Below are positions 27,062 to 37,530 of a stretch of 62,251 nt of DNA, piece by piece (positions within the stretch are counted from its first letter, which is position 1; each line of letters starts with the position of its first letter). The notes under the pieces were generated by a model. That model saw only the letters and a list, made by a program, of their open reading frames with translations. It was not told the DNA's origin and did no database searches. Source of the stretch: Limnohabitans sp. Rim8 (lineage in GTDB: Bacteria > Pseudomonadota > Gammaproteobacteria > Burkholderiales > Burkholderiaceae_C); the NCBI GenBank assembly GCA_945901045.1, contig CAMDKK010000016.1, positions 1 through 62,251 on the forward strand. The letters are read 5' to 3'. Position numbers and translations under genes: made by a program.

Positions 27062-27913
27062 ATGAAGTCACTTTACGATGTGCCAGCGCCTGCCAAATTG
27101 AATTTATTCCTGCACATCACGGGACGACGCGCCGACGGATATCACCTGCTCCAATCCGTTTTCATGCTGATAGATTGGCAAGACACCTTGCACTTCGAGC
27201 GTCGATCTGGCGGACAGATTGACAGGGAGGACTTGACTGTCGCCTTACCCACAGACGATCTGATAACGAAAGCAGCCCACCTCCTGCAGGCAGAAACCGG
27301 ATGCACTTGGGGGGCACACATCAGCGTTCAAAAAGAAATACCTGCGCAGGCAGGTATGGGCGGGGGCTCCTCCGATGCCGCCACCTGCCTATTGGCGCTG
27401 AATCGCCTGTGGGGCTTGGGTTTAAGCATCCAACAACTTGCCACCGTCGGTGTCAAGCTGGGGGCAGATGTACCGTTTTTTCTGCACGGCCAAAACGCTT
27501 GGGTTGAAGGGATCGGCGACAAAATAAGCCCCGTCCCATTGCCGCATGCCCAGTTTGTGGTGATCAAGCCGAAAATTGGCTTGGAAACCGCGCATATTTT
27601 TGCAGATCTCAGACTGAAACGGGATACAAAACCTGCTATAGTCGATGGCTTAGCAAGAACGCCCTATGACTTCGGTCATAACGACTTGCAAGCCGTAGCC
27701 GAGCAAATTTGCCCCCCTGTAAGTCAAGCCATCCAACGGCTTGCTGCGCAAGGACTTAAAGGCAAAATGACCGGTTCAGGCAGTGCAGTGTTTGCGCTTT
27801 TGCCGCAAGGTCAAATTTGGCAGCAAGATCCTGATCTCGCAAATTGCCAGGTACGAGTTTGCAGCAATTTGGCTGTTCATCCTTTATCAGGTTGGGCAAC
27901 CAGCGACAATTAA
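27062..27913 (+). CDS. ispE: 4-diphosphocytidyl-2-C-methyl-D-erythritol kinase
   Basis: 283-residue GHMP kinase of the non-mevalonate isoprenoid pathway; it phosphorylates CDP-ME at the 2-hydroxyl. The start has PAPAKLNLFLHITGRRADGYH, the ATP-binding loop is QAGMGGGSSDAATCLLALN (about 96-114) and the C-terminal motif is KMTGSGSAVFAL. It lies between lolB and tRNA-Gln in the arrangement usual for betaproteobacteria. Confidence 0.96.
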   Translation: MKSLYDVPAPAKLNLFLHITGRRADGYHLLQSVFMLIDWQDTLHFERRSGGQIDREDLTVALPTDDLITKAAHLLQAETGCTWGAHISVQKEIPAQAGMGGGSSDAATCLLALNRLWGLGLSIQQLATVGVKLGADVPFFLHGQNAWVEGIGDKISPVPLPHAQFVVIKPKIGLETAHIFADLRLKRDTKPAIVDGLARTPYDFGHNDLQAVAEQICPPVSQAIQRLAAQGLKGKMTGSGSAVFALLPQGQIWQQDPDLANCQVRVCSNLAVHPLSGWATSDN

Positions 27914-27944
27914 CGGTGAGTTGCTTTCAGTAACTTACCTGTGT

Positions 27945-28021
27945 AGGGGAGTCGCCAAGTTGGTTAAGGCACTGGATTTTGATTCCAGCATGCGAAGGTT
28001 CGAGTCCTTCTTCCCCTGCCA
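27945..28021 (+). tRNA. tRNA-Gln (anticodon TTG)
   Basis: 77 nt with encoded CCA. The acceptor stem AGGGGAG pairs with TTCCCCT; the anticodon arm is CTGGA-TTTTGAT-TCCAG with anticodon TTG; the T-arm is GAAGGTTCGAGTCCTTC. It lies between ispE and prs, 31 bases after the ispE stop, and is probably processed from a longer transcript. Confidence 0.95.
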
Positions 28022-28068
28022 AATACGTTCATTCGTACAGGCCCATTTTTTTGATCGCTGAAATGCTC

Positions 28069-29037
28069 ATGCAGCCTTCTTCTCCTCCCATTCCCGACTT
28101 CATGGTTTTCACAGGCAATGCCAACCCTGTGTTGGCCGCCGACATAGCCAACAACCTGGGTATTAACTTGGGTTCGGCCGATGTTGGCCGTTTTTCAGAC
28201 GGCGAAGTAACTGTCGAGCTCAAGCAAAACGTGCGTACACGTGATGTGTATGTGATCCAGTCCACCTGCGCACCCACCAACGAAAACTTGATGGAATTGC
28301 TGATCATGGTCGATGCACTCAAGCGCGCATCGGCTGAGCGAATCACCGCAGTTATTCCCTATTTTGGCTATGCGAGGCAGGATCGCCGTCCGCGCTCTAC
28401 CCGCGTGCCGATCTCTGCCAAAGTGGTCGCCAACATGATCCAAGCGGTCGGCGTCGACCGTTTGTTGACCATGGACCTGCATGCAGATCAGATCCAAGGC
28501 TTTTTCGATATCCCAGTAGACAATATTTATGCATCGCCCGTTTTGTTGGGCGATCTGCGCCAAAAGAACTATGACGATTTGATCGTGGTTTCGCCTGACG
28601 TAGGTGGCGTAGTCCGTGCACGTGCCCTGGCCAAGCAACTCGGTTGTGATCTGGCCATCATCGACAAACGCCGGCCCAAGCCCAATGTCAGTGAAGTGAT
28701 GCACGTGATTGGTGAAATCGAAGGCCGTAACTGCGTGATCATGGACGACATGATTGATACTGCAGGCACCTTGGTTAAAGCCGCCGAAGTCCTGAAAGAC
28801 CGTGGTGCCAAAAAAGTGTATGCCTATTGCACGCACCCCATTTTTTCGGGTCCTGCCATCGACCGCATCGCCAAAGGCGACGCTCTTGATGAAGTGATTG
28901 TCACCAACACCATCCCCTTGTCACAGGCGGCTGCCGCTTGCGCCAAAATTCGCCAACTCTCCGTAGCACCGCTGATCGCTGAAACGATTGCGCGGATTGC
29001 CACCGGTGAGTCGGTCATGAGTTTGTTCTCGGATTAA
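28069..29037 (+). CDS. prs: Ribose-phosphate pyrophosphokinase (PRPP synthetase)
   Basis: 322-residue enzyme making PRPP from ribose-5-phosphate and ATP. Motifs are [10 protein letters not shown] near the start, [30 protein letters not shown] (divalent-metal His), the KRRPKPN flexible loop and the PRPP-binding [14 protein letters not shown]. The ATG at 28069 gives the family start; one at 28063 is equally possible. A terminator lies just after the stop, yet rplY follows within 102 bases. Confidence 0.95.
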   Translation: MQPSSPPIPDFMVFTGNANPVLAADIANNLGINLGSADVGRFSDGEVTVELKQNVRTRDVYVIQSTCAPTNENLMELLIMVDALKRASAERITAVIPYFGYARQDRRPRSTRVPISAKVVANMIQAVGVDRLLTMDLHADQIQGFFDIPVDNIYASPVLLGDLRQKNYDDLIVVSPDVGGVVRARALAKQLGCDLAIIDKRRPKPNVSEVMHVIGEIEGRNCVIMDDMIDTAGTLVKAAEVLKDRGAKKVYAYCTHPIFSGPAIDRIAKGDALDEVIVTNTIPLSQAAAACAKIRQLSVAPLIAETIARIATGESVMSLFSD

Positions 29038-29055
29038 CCTCCGGGAGCACGTCCC

Positions 29056-29091
29056 AGGTCTGCAGGTCCAATGGACTCGCAGACCTTTTTT
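29056..29091 (+). terminator. Terminator between prs and rplY
   Basis: AGGTCTGC and GCAGACCT pair, with an inner GTCC/GGAC pair, and run into six T. rplY begins 48 bases later, so this may attenuate rather than fully stop transcription. Confidence 0.8.
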
Positions 29092-29138
29092 AATCAGAGT
29101 CACACTGGTCGCGGTGGACTCTCAGTCAGGAGTTAGTT

Positions 29139-29768
29139 ATGAAATTCGTCGCTTTTGAGCGCTCATTGCAAGGTACGGGTGCGAGCCGCCGTCTGCGCAA
29201 TTCTGGCCGTACACCCGGCATCGTCTATGGCGGTAACAATCAACCCCAGTTGATTGAACTCGACCACAACGCCCTGTGGCATGCTGTGAAGAAAGAAGCC
29301 TTCCACGGCTCCATTTTAGAGATGGAAGTTGCCGGCAAGTCCAGTAAAGTGCTGCTGCGTGACTACCAGATGCACCCCTTCAAGCAATTGGTGTTGCACA
29401 TTGACTTCCAGCGCGTGGAAGCCGATACGGTCTTGCACATGAAAGTTCAATTGCATTACAGCGGTGAGGAAGAGTCCCCTGCATTCAAGGTCGACAAATG
29501 CTTGATCACGCACGTGGCCAACGAAATCGAAGTGGCTTGCCTGCCTGCTGACTTGCCAGAATTCATCAAAGTGGATTTGTCTGGTCTGCAAAAGGGTGTT
29601 TCCTTGCACGTTAATGACATCGCTTTGCCCCAAGGTGTCAAAATCGTCACCCACGGCAAAGCCAACCCCGTCCTGGTGGCTGTCGTGACGCCGCCTGCAG
29701 AAGTAGAAGCCCCTGTCGCCGCACCTGCGGCCGCAGCGCCAGCTAAAGGCAAAGGCAAAAAGAAGTAA
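29139..29768 (+). CDS. rplY: 50S ribosomal protein L25/general stress protein Ctc
   Basis: 209-residue long form of L25. The N-terminal 5S-rRNA-binding domain ([29 protein letters not shown]) is followed by the TL5/CTC-type beta domain and an Ala/Pro/Lys-rich tail ending in KGKGKKK. A clear AGGAG lies seven bases before the ATG. Its place between prs and pth is conserved across betaproteobacteria. Confidence 0.96.
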   Translation: MKFVAFERSLQGTGASRRLRNSGRTPGIVYGGNNQPQLIELDHNALWHAVKKEAFHGSILEMEVAGKSSKVLLRDYQMHPFKQLVLHIDFQRVEADTVLHMKVQLHYSGEEESPAFKVDKCLITHVANEIEVACLPADLPEFIKVDLSGLQKGVSLHVNDIALPQGVKIVTHGKANPVLVAVVTPPAEVEAPVAAPAAAAPAKGKGKKK

Positions 29769-29780
29769 TTCTTTGTCTCC

Positions 29781-29816
29781 ATGAAAAACGGCTCGCTTTT
29801 GCGGGCCGTTTTTCAT
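29781..29816. terminator. Terminator after rplY
   Basis: ATGAAAAACGGC and GCCGTTTTTCAT form a perfect 12-bp stem with further partial pairing inside (CGC/GCG). The T-rich arm makes it a typical rho-independent terminator 13 bases after the rplY stop. Confidence 0.85.
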
Positions 29817-29840
29817 GCGAAGCACAGATAATGATCTCCC

Positions 29841-31650
<1,810 letters not shown>

Positions 31651-31654
<4 letters not shown>

Positions 31655-32547
31655 CCTTTAAAGCGAACAAGGTACTGGGGGGAGTCGGCTTTGGTTTGCT
31701 CGCGGTGGCCTGTTTTTCCATGCTGGACACCACCACCAAACACATCAGTTCCAGCTTGTCCTTGCTGATGGCCTTGTGGTTTCGGTACTTTTTTCAAGCG
31801 CTCGCGACCACCTTGGTGGTACTCCCAACCCGCGGCATGCGTATTTTGCAGACCCACCATCCGCGGTTCCAAATTTTGCGAGGTTTTCTGCTATTTTGCA
31901 GCAGCCTGTTGGCCTTTTTCAGCCTCAAATACATGCCAGTTGCGGAGTTCACGTCTATCGTGTTGATGGCGCCCTTGGTGATCACTTTATGGGCCACCAA
32001 ATCCTTGGGTGAAAAAGTTTCACCTCTTCGATGGTCCTTGGTGATTGGCGGCTTCATTGGCACGTTGGTGATCATTCGACCAAGCAGCCAGCATTTTGAC
32101 TGGACAGTCATATTGCCTGTGATTTTGGTCACCACCAACTCTGGCTTTCAAGTTCTGACCAGCAAGATGGCGCGAACCGAAGACCCGATGACCATGCATT
32201 TGTACACGGGCTGGATTGGCACCGGCTTGGCCACACTGGCACTCCCTTTTGTCTGGGAGATGCCGCAGGACTGGACCTTGTGGGCTCAACTGCTCATCAT
32301 GGGTTTCCTGGCCACGGTGGGGCATTTCTTTTTGATTTTGGCTTACATGCGCGCACCTGCTGCCACATTGACACCCTATCTTTATGCCCAAATCGGTTTT
32401 GCCTTGCTGGGCGGATGGCTTGTCTTTAACCATGTCCCAGACCAATGGACTTTGGTCGGTATGGGCTTGGTGACACTCTGTGGTGCCTTGGGCGCATGGC
32501 TCACGGTTCGTGAAGGTCGCGTCACGGTTCAACCTGCCGAATCCTGA
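31651..32547 (+). CDS. EamA/DMT-family transporter
   Basis: 298-residue inner-membrane protein with about ten transmembrane helices arranged as two EamA repeats. The first repeat begins GVGFGLLAVACFSMLDTTTK; the second ends with LVFNHVPDQWTLVGMGLVTL. Such carriers export amino acids, metabolites or drugs; the substrate is unknown. The GTG start overlaps the preceding stop codon, so it is translated from the same message as the PHP phosphatase gene. Confidence 0.9.
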
Positions 32548-32566
32548 TTGCAATTCAAAATCCGCC

Positions 32567-33205
32567 ATGGCGCAGTTTTTCTCAGTCCATCCAGACAACC
32601 CACAACCTCGCCTGCTCAAACAAGCCGTAGCACTTCTCCAACAAGGCGGTATTTTGGCTGTTCCGACCGACTCCAGCTATGCGTTGGTCTGCCATTTGGA
32701 CGACAAAGCCGCCGCCGATCAACTTCGCCGCGTACGCGGGGTAGATGACAAACACCACTTGACACTTTTGTGCCGTGACCTTCGCGAGTTGGCCAACTAT
32801 GCGAAAGTCGACAATCGGCAATTTCGCTTGATCAAGCAAGCCACTCCCGGTGCTTTTACTTTTATTCTGCAAGCCACCAAAGAAGTGCCACGCCGCGTCA
32901 GCCACCCGCAACGAAAAACCATCGGCCTGCGGGTGCCAGAGCATGCAGTTTTGCAACAACTCCTGACTTTTCATGCAGAACCCTTGCTCGCCACCACCTT
33001 GATCTTGCCCGGCGAGCAAGAGCCCTTGAATGACCCCAAAAACATTCGCCAACAACTGGAACATCAGATTGCAGGCGTGATTGACTCTGGTGCCTGTGTG
33101 CTTGCACCCACTACAGTAGTGGATTTGTGCGGTGACAGCCCTGTCATCCTGCGCCTCGGACAAGGCGACATCGCCCGACTCGGACTCTCATCCCTTGGCA
33201 TCTGA
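32567..33205 (+). CDS. YciO-type Sua5/YrdC-family protein
   Basis: 212-residue protein with the YrdC fold. GGILAVPTDSSYALVCHL, the KHHLTLLCRDLRELANYA strand and TPGAFTFILQAT match the YciO subfamily rather than TsaC itself. TsaC makes threonylcarbamoyl-AMP for the t6A modification of tRNA; YciO proteins are suspected to bind RNA or make a similar adenylate, but the role is not settled. The ATG at 32567 is 17 bases after the transporter stop. Confidence 0.88.
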   Translation: MAQFFSVHPDNPQPRLLKQAVALLQQGGILAVPTDSSYALVCHLDDKAAADQLRRVRGVDDKHHLTLLCRDLRELANYAKVDNRQFRLIKQATPGAFTFILQATKEVPRRVSHPQRKTIGLRVPEHAVLQQLLTFHAEPLLATTLILPGEQEPLNDPKNIRQQLEHQIAGVIDSGACVLAPTTVVDLCGDSPVILRLGQGDIARLGLSSLGI

Positions 33206-33217
33206 GACAATCGGCAG

Positions 33218-33886
33218 GTGGACATCTCAAACCTGATTCAAACAGTTCTCACTTACGCGCTGCCCGTGATCTTTGCAATCACATTGCACGAAGCGGCGCA
33301 TGGCTACGCCGCACTGTATTTTGGTGACAACACGGCCGCCATGATGGGGCGCGTAACCCTGAACCCCTTTCCGCACATTGACCCCATAGGCACCGTCTTG
33401 ATGCCATTGCTGCTGTATTTCAGTACCGGTGGGGCATTTTTGTTTGGCTACGCCAAACCGGTTCCGGTTCGCTTTGATCGACTTCGCCATCCCAAGCGCC
33501 AGATGATTTGGGTTGCCTTGGCGGGGCCGGCTTCTAATCTTGTTCAAGCCTTGGTCTGGGGGGTGGTACTGTATCTGTTGGTTGGCAACGGCTTGACGGA
33601 GCGCTTCTTTCTTGAAATGTGCAAAGCAGGCATGCTCACCAACGTGGTGATGTTTGTCTTCAATTTATTTCCTTTGCCTCCACTGGACGGCGGCCGCATC
33701 TTGGTGGGGCTGTTGCCTTGGCGGCAAGCGGTTTGGGTTTCTCGCATCGAGCCCTGGGGGTTTTTCATCGTCATGGGGTTGGTCATTACCGGTGTGGTGA
33801 GCGCCTTGTGGATGCAGCCCCTGATGCACTTGACTTTCGGCTTGATCGAAGGCGTCTTGTCACCCTTAGCGCAGTGGCTTCGTTGA
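33218..33886 (+). CDS. Site-2-protease-family (M50) membrane peptidase
   Basis: 222-residue compact intramembrane metalloprotease-like protein with about five to six membrane segments. The zinc motif is HEAAH (about residue 22), and the third ligand lies in NLFPLPPLDGGRIL. PDZ domains and other additions are absent, as in the short S2P-like group found in most proteobacteria. Substrate unknown. It starts with GTG, 12 bases after the YciO-like gene, and is followed by trpS. Confidence 0.9.
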   Translation: MDISNLIQTVLTYALPVIFAITLHEAAHGYAALYFGDNTAAMMGRVTLNPFPHIDPIGTVLMPLLLYFSTGGAFLFGYAKPVPVRFDRLRHPKRQMIWVALAGPASNLVQALVWGVVLYLLVGNGLTERFFLEMCKAGMLTNVVMFVFNLFPLPPLDGGRILVGLLPWRQAVWVSRIEPWGFFIVMGLVITGVVSALWMQPLMHLTFGLIEGVLSPLAQWLR

Positions 33887-33914
33887 TTTATTTTTCGCTG
33901 TATTTGTGAACACC

Positions 33915-35222
33915 ATGAAATTTGAACGCACCCGCGTCTTGACCGGCATCACCACGACCGGCACACCCCATTTGGGCAATTATGTGGGCGCCATACGGCC
34001 AACCGTGCAAGCCAGCCGGAACCCAGAGACAGAAGGTTTTTACTTCTTGGCTGACTACCATGCGTTGATCAAATGCGACGAGCCCTCTCGCATTCAAAGG
34101 TCCACATTGGAGATTGCTGCCAGTTGGATAGCCTCGGGCTTGGACCCCGACCAAGTGACTTTCTATCGGCAATCGGACATTCCTGAAATTCCTGAACTGA
34201 CTTGGTTCTTGACCTGCGTCTCGGGCAAAGGCCTGCTCAACCGGGCACACGCCTACAAAGCGGCCACGGACAAAAACCATGCAGCCGGCCATGACACCGA
34301 CGCCGATGTGACCGCTGGCTTGTTCATGTACCCGGTTCTCATGGGCGCCGACATTTTGATGTTCAAGGCGCACAAAGTGCCCGTGGGTCGCGACCAGATA
34401 CAACACATTGAAATGGCCCGCGACATGGCGGCCAGTTTCAACCATTTGTATGGCGAGCACTTTGTACTGCCCGAAGCCGTGGTTGAAGAGTCCGTCGCGC
34501 TTTTGCCTGGGCTTGACGGCCGCAAAATGAGCAAAAGCTACGACAACACGATTCCCCTTTTTGCCCCCAGAGCGCAAATTCGCAAACAAATCAACGGCAT
34601 CGTCACTGACTCTCGTGCACCCGGTGAGCCCAAGGCCACCCAAGGCTCGGCACTGTTTCAAATCTACCAAGCCTTTGCCAGTGCCGACGAGACGGCTCAA
34701 TTGGCCAAAGCATTTTCTGAAGGCATTGCTTGGGGCGAAGCCAAACAAATGTTGTTTGAGCGCGTGGACAGGGAAGTAGCCCCCATGCGAGCCACTTACG
34801 AAGACCTGGTCCAGAATCCGATCAAAGTAGAAAAGATATTGCGCGCGGGCGCAGACAAAGCCCGCATCAGATCGGCGGCCTTCATGGCCGAATTACGCCA
34901 TGCAGTGGGCTTGAGGCCCTTATCAGCTGAAGTGACGGCCAAGCAGGTCAAGGCCTCCAAGGCGGCAACGGCCAGCTTCAAGCAATACCGAGACAAAGAT
35001 GGTCAGTTTTACTTCAAACTGGTGGATCCGCAGGGGGCCATCATGCTGCAAAGCAGAGGCTTCACGTCCGCACGGGATGCAGGCCTGGCCATTGGGCAAC
35101 TGATTGAAAATGGGATCTCGGCATTGCTGACACTTGAATCGCAGCTTGAAATACCCCCCCTTGCGGCCCCTGCCGATATCCATGAAACATTGAATTTGTT
35201 GCGAGAAACCAGCAAAAAATAG
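33915..35222 (+). CDS. trpS: Tryptophan--tRNA ligase with C-terminal YegP-like extension
   Basis: 435 residues, about 100 longer than E. coli TrpS. The class I motif HIGH appears as TPHLGNYVG and the KMSKS motif as GRKMSKSYDN. The catalytic core ends near residue 340. The last part contains SFKQYRDKDGQFYFKLVDPQ followed by GAIMLQSRGFTSARDAG, which resembles one DUF1508/YegP unit, a small alpha-beta domain of unknown role. I prefer the ATG at 33915 to the GTG three codons upstream. Confidence 0.94.
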   Translation: MKFERTRVLTGITTTGTPHLGNYVGAIRPTVQASRNPETEGFYFLADYHALIKCDEPSRIQRSTLEIAASWIASGLDPDQVTFYRQSDIPEIPELTWFLTCVSGKGLLNRAHAYKAATDKNHAAGHDTDADVTAGLFMYPVLMGADILMFKAHKVPVGRDQIQHIEMARDMAASFNHLYGEHFVLPEAVVEESVALLPGLDGRKMSKSYDNTIPLFAPRAQIRKQINGIVTDSRAPGEPKATQGSALFQIYQAFASADETAQLAKAFSEGIAWGEAKQMLFERVDREVAPMRATYEDLVQNPIKVEKILRAGADKARIRSAAFMAELRHAVGLRPLSAEVTAKQVKASKAATASFKQYRDKDGQFYFKLVDPQGAIMLQSRGFTSARDAGLAIGQLIENGISALLTLESQLEIPPLAAPADIHETLNLLRETSKK

Positions 35223-35322
35223 ATAAAAGTGATTTATTTGCTATTTTTGTCAAAATTATGATTGCAAGTATGAATAAGTTACTGGTATCCTTGTACTTTT
35301 AGATTAATTCAAAACCAAAACC

Positions 35323-35925
35323 ATGACCGTCTACGTCATTGATGACCACCCCCTCATGCGCGATGCGATCACTATGCTGGTCCATCGAGTTCGTCCCGGC
35401 CTGAAAGTAGTTTCGGTTCCTAAACTGAACGTACTCGACTCCACTGTCGAAAGACAGGGACTACCTGAATTGTTTTGTCTGGATTTAAAACTACCAGACA
35501 CCTTGGGCTTGTCTGGTCTGCATTCCATCAAGGCCAAATACCCCAACATTCCTTTGGTCATCGTCACCGGTTCAGAAGCCAGTGACTACGAGGCGGCCTG
35601 TCTTGAGGCCGGCGCTGACTTGTTCCTGGAAAAAGCCAGTAACCCTAACGTGATCATCGAAGGACTGCGCAGTTTGCTCCCCGCGGACGAAGCCGTCGAT
35701 ACCGCGGATGCTGCGGCCCCCGTGCCCACCAAGCTTTCCAAGCGTCAAAAACAATTGATCTTGATGCTGGATCAAGGTTTGAGCAACCGCGACATTGCCG
35801 AAAAGCTGAGTATCAGCGAACATACCGTGAAGGTTCACTTTTGGCGACTCTTCAGGCGCTTGGGTGTCAACAGCCGAACGCAAGCACTGCACTTTGCACG
35901 CACCAACGGTTGGTTGGGAATATAA
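35323..35925 (+). CDS. LuxR/NarL-type response regulator, orphan
   Basis: 200-residue two-domain regulator. The receiver domain has the acidic pair IDDHP (about residue 7-9), the phospho-acceptor Asp in CLDLKLPDT (about residue 52), Thr in VIVTGSEAS and Lys in FLEKAS. The C-terminal LuxR HTH is seen in LSKRQKQLILMLDQGLSNRD and the following IAEKLSISEHTVKVHFWRLF. No histidine kinase gene is adjacent. The 100-base upstream region is strongly AT-rich, which suits a regulated promoter. Confidence 0.92.
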   Translation: MTVYVIDDHPLMRDAITMLVHRVRPGLKVVSVPKLNVLDSTVERQGLPELFCLDLKLPDTLGLSGLHSIKAKYPNIPLVIVTGSEASDYEAACLEAGADLFLEKASNPNVIIEGLRSLLPADEAVDTADAAAPVPTKLSKRQKQLILMLDQGLSNRDIAEKLSISEHTVKVHFWRLFRRLGVNSRTQALHFARTNGWLGI

Positions 35926-35952
35926 AAAAAGGGGCTTCAAGCCCCTTTTTTT
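35924..35952. terminator. Bidirectional terminator shared by response regulator and lipoprotein genes
   Basis: AAAAAAAGGGGC and GCCCCTTTTTTT form a perfect 12-bp stem with a TTCAA loop. The response-regulator stop codon overlaps its left arm and the stop codon of the convergent small lipoprotein gene overlaps its right arm, so two genes use it. Confidence 0.9.
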
Positions 35953-36115
35953 AATCCTTCTTTTTCTTGTTGATGATGTCGGGTGTCACGGCATCCAACA
36001 CATTCACCGCAGTTTTAGCACCGTACACGACCGCTGAGCCTGCCGCATCCGCGATGGCCAGGATCGTACAGCCTTGCAAATTGAACAAAATAACCAGGGT
36101 GAAAAGGGTTTTCAT
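35951..36115 (-). CDS. Small lipoprotein, 54 residues
   Basis: Short gene too small for routine calling. The N-terminus MKTLFTLVILFNLQGC is a lipoprotein signal with Cys16 as the acylation site. The mature part begins CTILAIADAAGSAVVYGAKT and ends with a basic DIINKKKKD tail. It is probably anchored in the inner or outer membrane; no function is known to me. It converges on the response regulator and shares its terminator; the DUF1800 gene starts 65 bases upstream on the other strand. Confidence 0.7.
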   Translation of the reverse strand: MKTLFTLVILFNLQGCTILAIADAAGSAVVYGAKTAVNVLDAVTPDIINKKKKD

Positions 36116-36180
36116 AAAATCTCAAAACAAGAGGTGTAACTTAGCGCAGATTTTAACCAGCTTGAAGAGGAATATGGCGC

Positions 36181-37527
36181 ATGCATGCAAGCAACCTGGC
36201 ATCTCATCGATTCGGTTATTCGGAACCTAAGCTGCACAAGCTCGCTCACGATCCAAGATCTTGGGTACTTGCGCAGTTCGAGCGTCCTGCCGAGTTTGAC
36301 AGTCAAGGCCTGATTGACGGTGCGAAAGCCTGGCAAATCACACGTGATGTGTTGCAAGCAGCACTCAACCCCACCCCCTCACCTGACAACAGCCAGCCCC
36401 AGGATGCCCTGGGCGGCATGACCCCGGCGCGCCAACTGCTTCGTAAAACCAATCTCCACGTGCTGAGCAAACGCTGGCAGCACATGACGCAAACACCCAC
36501 ACCCGTTGCTGAACGTTGGGTTCAGTTTTGGGCCAATCATTTTTGTGTTGCAGCGACCAAAGGGACCACCTTGGCCTTGGTCTGGCCGCACGAATACGAA
36601 GCCATTCGTCCGCACGCAATGGGTCACTACAAAGATCTGCTGCGTGCAGCCATCTTGCACCCCGGCATGCTCTTGTATTTGGACAATGCGCAATCGATTG
36701 GCCCGCAATCCATCGCAGGGCGACGGCGCGAAAAGGGCTTGAACGAAAACTTGGCCCGTGAGTTGCTCGAATTGCACACCTTGGGAGTGAATGCGGGCTA
36801 TACCCAAGACGATGTGACCCAAACCGCCAAACTTTTAACAGGTTGGACCGTGGGTCAAAACACCGCAGGACTGACTCGGTTCGTTGATAACTTGCACCAA
36901 CCCGGGAAAAAAACCATCCTTGGAAACATTTATCCTGAAGGTCCTCAGGCTCTGGATTTACTGCTCACCGATCTGGCAAGACATCCCGCATGCGCTCACT
37001 TCATGGCGACCAAACTGTGTCGTCACTTTGTCACCGATACGCCACCGGCTGCACTGGTCCAATCCATAGCAGGGCATTTTCGGCAAACCGATGGCGATCT
37101 TAAAGCCGTTGCCGTGGCCTTGTTCAGCCACGACTTGGCATGGCGAGAAGATCATCTGCCCAAATTCAAACGTCCCGAAGAATGCCTGATCTCTGCCCAT
37201 CGACTGATGCAAAAGACTGTCATCAACATGGAGGCTTCTGTGTATTGGGTGCAGTCCATGGGGCAAGCATTGGCTCGCGCGCCTTCACCGCAGGGCTGGC
37301 CAGACCTGAGTGCAGATTGGCTCTCGCCAGACGCTGTCCTCAAGCGCATTCAGTGGGCAGAGCGTTATGGCGAGATGTACAGCAAAGACCTGGATGCGAG
37401 AGACTTGATGCAACAAGCTTTCGGCCCCAACTTGAGCACAAGTACCGCGCAAACCATAGCGCGCGCCGAAAGTGGTGCCCAAGCCCTGGCGTTTGCCTTG
37501 GCCAGTCCAGAACATTTGCGGAGATAG
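36181..37527 (+). CDS. DUF1800 domain protein
   Basis: 448-residue protein of the DUF1800 family. Family blocks are VQFWANHFCV, HPGMLLYLDNAQSIGP, KGLNENLARELLELHTLGV, YTQDDVTQTAKLLTGWTV and FMATKLCRHFVTD. No obvious signal peptide is seen. AGAGGAA precedes the ATG at 36181. DUF1800 genes are almost always paired with a DUF1501 gene, as here; a role in an exported or surface process has been suggested, but none is established. Confidence 0.9.
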   Translation: MHASNLASHRFGYSEPKLHKLAHDPRSWVLAQFERPAEFDSQGLIDGAKAWQITRDVLQAALNPTPSPDNSQPQDALGGMTPARQLLRKTNLHVLSKRWQHMTQTPTPVAERWVQFWANHFCVAATKGTTLALVWPHEYEAIRPHAMGHYKDLLRAAILHPGMLLYLDNAQSIGPQSIAGRRREKGLNENLARELLELHTLGVNAGYTQDDVTQTAKLLTGWTVGQNTAGLTRFVDNLHQPGKKTILGNIYPEGPQALDLLLTDLARHPACAHFMATKLCRHFVTDTPPAALVQSIAGHFRQTDGDLKAVAVALFSHDLAWREDHLPKFKRPEECLISAHRLMQKTVINMEASVYWVQSMGQALARAPSPQGWPDLSADWLSPDAVLKRIQWAERYGEMYSKDLDARDLMQQAFGPNLSTSTAQTIARAESGAQALAFALASPEHLRR

Positions 37528-37530
37528 CCC

